A stretch of 64,000 nucleotides of DNA, from positions 1,364,001 to 1,428,000 of the forward strand of contig NC_089571.1 in the NCBI RefSeq assembly GCF_040115645.1. Reading direction: 5' to 3'. Source of the stretch: Euwallacea fornicatus (lineage: Eukaryota > Arthropoda > Insecta > Coleoptera > Curculionidae). Positions 62,501 to 64,000 of the stretch are shown piece by piece; positions within the stretch are counted from its first letter, which is position 1, and every line of letters starts with the position of its first letter. Both the position numbers and the translations under genes were made by a program. The notes beneath the pieces are model-generated. The model saw nothing but the letters and a program-made list of their open reading frames with translations, was not told the origin of the DNA and searched no databases.

Positions 62501-63603
62501 ATTCAACGTAAAGGAAGTAAAATGTCCCGCAAAAACAGATCAGCTGTTGCATAAAAACGGCAAACATTAAATATTTACTGTTTTTATGAGGTCTATGTCG
62601 TGTTAAAAGGAAAACCCCCACTTATGCTACACCCTGCATAATCGAATTGAAAAGATCAAAAATGCATTTACATACACTAGAAACGTTGTTGTAACTAATG
62701 ATTACGCAGTAAATAATGTTACTTAATAATAAGTTAGCAAAAACCTAACACCTCCAAAAAAACCATTGCGTCCGGATATTAATGCGGGACACTGTATTTA
62801 CCAACGCAAAGGAGGAGGAACAAACGGTACAAATTCAATATCCAGCAGTTTTTAATCGGAAACCGTAAATACCTTTGTTCGGGGTAAAAATCGGGAATAA
62901 ACAATCATCAAAATGTTTCGCTTTCGCTTGTAAAATCATAAACATAATCAGATATTTGTTACATACTAATTTAATTTTAACCGCATTGCCTTTGCCTTCA
63001 AGTCTTTAACCTGAGTTGCCTTCTAGTTCAAGAGAAACCGGCGAACGTTAATTTTAAAGAGATGAGTTCCTTAACGTACATGGTGTATTTATTAACTTGC
63101 CAACCTAATATGTCTTTCTTTTGCTAGCAATACGGTCAGTATCCACACCCACCGCAACAGGAACAGAGAGGACCGGTAGAATCTCTTTTATCGGGCTTAT
63201 TGTCAGGCGGACACCAACAGGTAACTCAAATTTACCTATTAAGAGGACTCAATATTCACGTAACTTCAAAATAATTATTATTTTACACTTTTAAATTTGA
63301 CGGAAAATTGCGAATTGCGGTACAGTAATGGATCCACTTTACCGCACGCACGAACATTTTTCAATCGGCAAAGTTTCACTTATTTTTTTTAATAAACTCT
63401 CTATTTTATTGTTGCATAAACGCGCTTGCAAATCTGACTTTGTTAATCTCTTCTACAACAAATCACGTTTAAACCAAATCAATGATTATTGTTTTCAGCA
63501 GCAACCCCACCCGCCTCAGTTGGGCGGCGATGGTTCCATCGGAGGTCTGGGATCTATGGGCGGCATTTTGGGATCTTTGGCAGGATCGCTGCTTCACAGA
63601 CAG
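50557..63603 (+). CDS. Galectin with a long C-terminal P/G/Q-rich tail of repeated hydrophobic motifs (may extend past the window)
   Basis: Exons: 50557-50580, 51783-51871, 52426-52508, 52616-52740, 52798-52924, 53047-53186, 53337-53495, 56174-57094, 63128-63220 and 63499-63603. All have GT/AG borders and joined phases, giving at least 622 aa. One galectin carbohydrate-recognition domain spans residues 9-149 (FNINLATG, ALHLSVRLNQG, GAWGNEE, FEIIIL, VAVNGQHFCEF, LVDGDVTLTLISF). No signal peptide, as usual for galectins. A GPPPG/GYGPPPPPG linker (about 172-196) follows, then a tail in which motifs like SGILSSLLSG recur at residues 314, 344, 387, 422, 464, 509 and 573, with relatives at 213 and 609, between Q/P/G/S-rich spacers. 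The acceptor of exon 8 could instead be 56150 (8 more residues). At 63603 the frame either splices on (CAG|GTGGGC) or reads V-G-L and stops at 63615. Two usual sugar-contact residues are changed (see findings). Confidence 0.88.
50748..51184. mobile_element. Two-box fold-back element in galectin intron 1
   Basis: Left: TATACAGGATG (50748), with an inner ACAGGGTGTT 109 bp further in. Right: CACCCTGTATATA (ending 51186), with an inner ATCCTGTAAAT exactly 109 bp inside. The arms between outer and inner boxes match in inverted order (CAAGATA, CATCAAAATATGA-like and GGACC blocks) with about 75-80 percent identity by eye. Confidence 0.8.
53496..56173. other. Galectin intron 7
   Basis: AT-rich intron. 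A TATACAGGGCACAGG element end lies near 53655. Short ORFs show no domain. I see no exon that would join in frame between exons 7 and 8. Confidence 0.4.
57241..57680. mobile_element. Element end in galectin intron 8
   Basis: TATACAGGGCGGCCCATCG at 57241 is a terminus of the common type. No inverted partner was found; the next motif (CACAGGGTGTCC near 57980) has the same orientation. Confidence 0.4.
57685..57955. repeat. Direct repeat, copy 1 of 2 (about 270 bp)
   Basis: Starts TGGAAATCACGAGTAT and contains AAGAACGCACTAACCGAC and CTGAATCAGCCTGGTGCGTA. It matches 58365-58640 in the same orientation with about 85 percent identity by eye. Confidence 0.8.
58365..58640. repeat. Direct repeat, copy 2 of 2
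   Basis: Same-orientation copy of 57685-57955, offset 680 bp, with a few small insertions (for example a duplicated CCGA). The sequence between the copies shows no reverse transcriptase or other coding signal. Confidence 0.8.
58739..58830. mobile_element. Element end directly left of the next fold-back
   Basis: TATACAGGGTGTTTCTTAATG at 58739; no partner assigned. Confidence 0.35.
58830..59783. mobile_element. Fold-back element with long diverged arms in galectin intron 8
   Basis: The left arm (CATTTACTGGGTGTTGAAG near 58842; CTCAATATTTTACAT at 59003; TTTTTAGATTTTATTC) pairs with the right arm (CTTCAACACCCTGTAAAT at 59752; ATGTAAAATATTGAG at 59586) with paired-position sums of about 118603-118612. 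Its two minus-strand ORFs (59101-59530) are not genes. Confidence 0.7.
59990..60900 (-). pseudogene. Broken IS630-Tc1-mariner transposase (DUF4817-like) in galectin intron 8
   Basis: On the minus strand: an N-terminal block ending near 60720 (MLVICGECHQSAVAVSRLYS, EIGNLIAMHG); a middle part near 60500-60400 (MPRDHLPRAYFSERLLQE, ILVRDESIS; first catalytic region); and near 60130-60066 the WPSRFPDLNSIENM third catalytic motif followed by a stop. Stops and frame changes throughout. Confidence 0.7.
61020..62225. repeat. Pyrimidine-only satellite, 56-bp unit, about 20 copies
   Basis: Regular copies of a 56-bp T/C-rich unit (landmarks TTTATTTTGTGTTTC, TCTAATTTTTTTC, TCTCTTTTTTCTTATTTT). Central copies are nearly identical; both flanks degrade into shorter TTTTC/TTTCT runs. 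The plus strand is almost entirely pyrimidine. All F/L/S-rich ORFs here are artefacts. It lies in galectin intron 8. Confidence 0.9.
62325..62641. mobile_element. Miniature element with about 60-bp inverted ends
   Basis: TATACAGGGTGTAACGTAAG at 62325 and, inverted, ATGCAGGGTGTAGCATAAG at 62640. Both are followed inward by GGGTTTTC and TTTTAACACGACA. There is no coding sequence. Confidence 0.8.
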
Positions 63604-63971
63604 GTGGGCTTATAGGATCGTTTTAAATCTTTCGAACGCTAGTCAGACGTAAGTGCAATCCACGTCGTTTGGACTTGCAGAAAGAGGAGAGAGAGGTCGG
63701 ATGGTTTTTTGGATTTATCAGAAATATCGTCGGGTGCCTCTGGGGGACAACTGACCCCCTTTTTTAAAATTTTTTGGTCACTCAAATTAGACCTTCAAGT
63801 AACGCGCTTAGGTATAAGAGAGGACGATCTATGATTTTGATCAACTTGAAAGCTCGATATCTGCTGAATATCTTTGTGCATTTCGATGATCTTTTCAAGT
63901 TCTGATAAGAAAGTTTATGGCAGTTGTGTTACGTTTTTTTCTAATTTTCTGCAAAATATTCAGATCTAGTA

Positions 63972-64000
63972 TACAGGGTCTACCAAATGCGCGTGCTTGT
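63972..64000. mobile_element. Element end at the right window edge
   Basis: TATACAGGGTCTACC starts an element that leaves the window. Confidence 0.35.

Noticed and set aside
1..64000. tRNA or rRNA genes
   Set aside because: I looked for A-box/B-box pairs and GTTCGAATCC-type stretches and for conserved rRNA segments and saw none; a covariance-model scan would settle it.

Overview
The window is a piece of a nuclear genome of an arthropod, most likely an insect. It is AT-rich, its genes have several introns (many only 55-60 nt long), and most of the rest is DNA-transposon debris. No prokaryotic, organellar or viral gene organisation is visible. I cannot fix the order; a beetle or another insect with many mariner/Tc1-type elements would fit.

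Five host genes can be supported by splice-consistent reconstruction. (1) The last two coding exons of an unrecognised plus-strand gene at the left edge (322-463). (2) A complete aldo-keto reductase on the minus strand (4840 to 2632, six exons, 332 aa), with a second possible first exon far upstream at 10213-10275. (3) A two-exon homeobox gene on the plus strand (23859-26680, 255 aa) with an EH1-like repressor motif. (4) Adenylosuccinate synthetase on the minus strand (48667 to 36609, ten exons, 442 aa), the purine-synthesis enzyme that makes adenylosuccinate from IMP. (5) A plus-strand galectin (50557 to at least 63603, ten exons, at least 622 aa). Its single carbohydrate-recognition domain comes first and is followed by a long P/G/Q/S-rich tail carrying a repeated hydrophobic motif; the gene may run past the right edge. 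Adenylosuccinate synthetase and the galectin are divergent neighbours, with 1.9 kb between their start codons.

The intergenic stretches 4.9-23.8 kb and 26.7-36.5 kb and the large introns are filled with broken Tc1/mariner transposases, miniature elements whose ends read TATACAGGGTG, and long fold-back (inverted repeat) elements. Some fold-backs have perfect or nearly perfect arms and must be young. Three tandem arrays stand out: a GC-rich 32-bp minisatellite (9361-9710), a 22/29-bp mixed array (13525-13790) and a 56-bp almost pure pyrimidine satellite (61020-62225) inside a galectin intron.

The best candidates for something undescribed are the galectin with its repeated-motif tail, the two-box fold-back element family, the frame-preserving 57-nt intron and the distant alternative first exon of the aldo-keto reductase, and the adenylosuccinate synthetase exon enclosed by two related MITEs.
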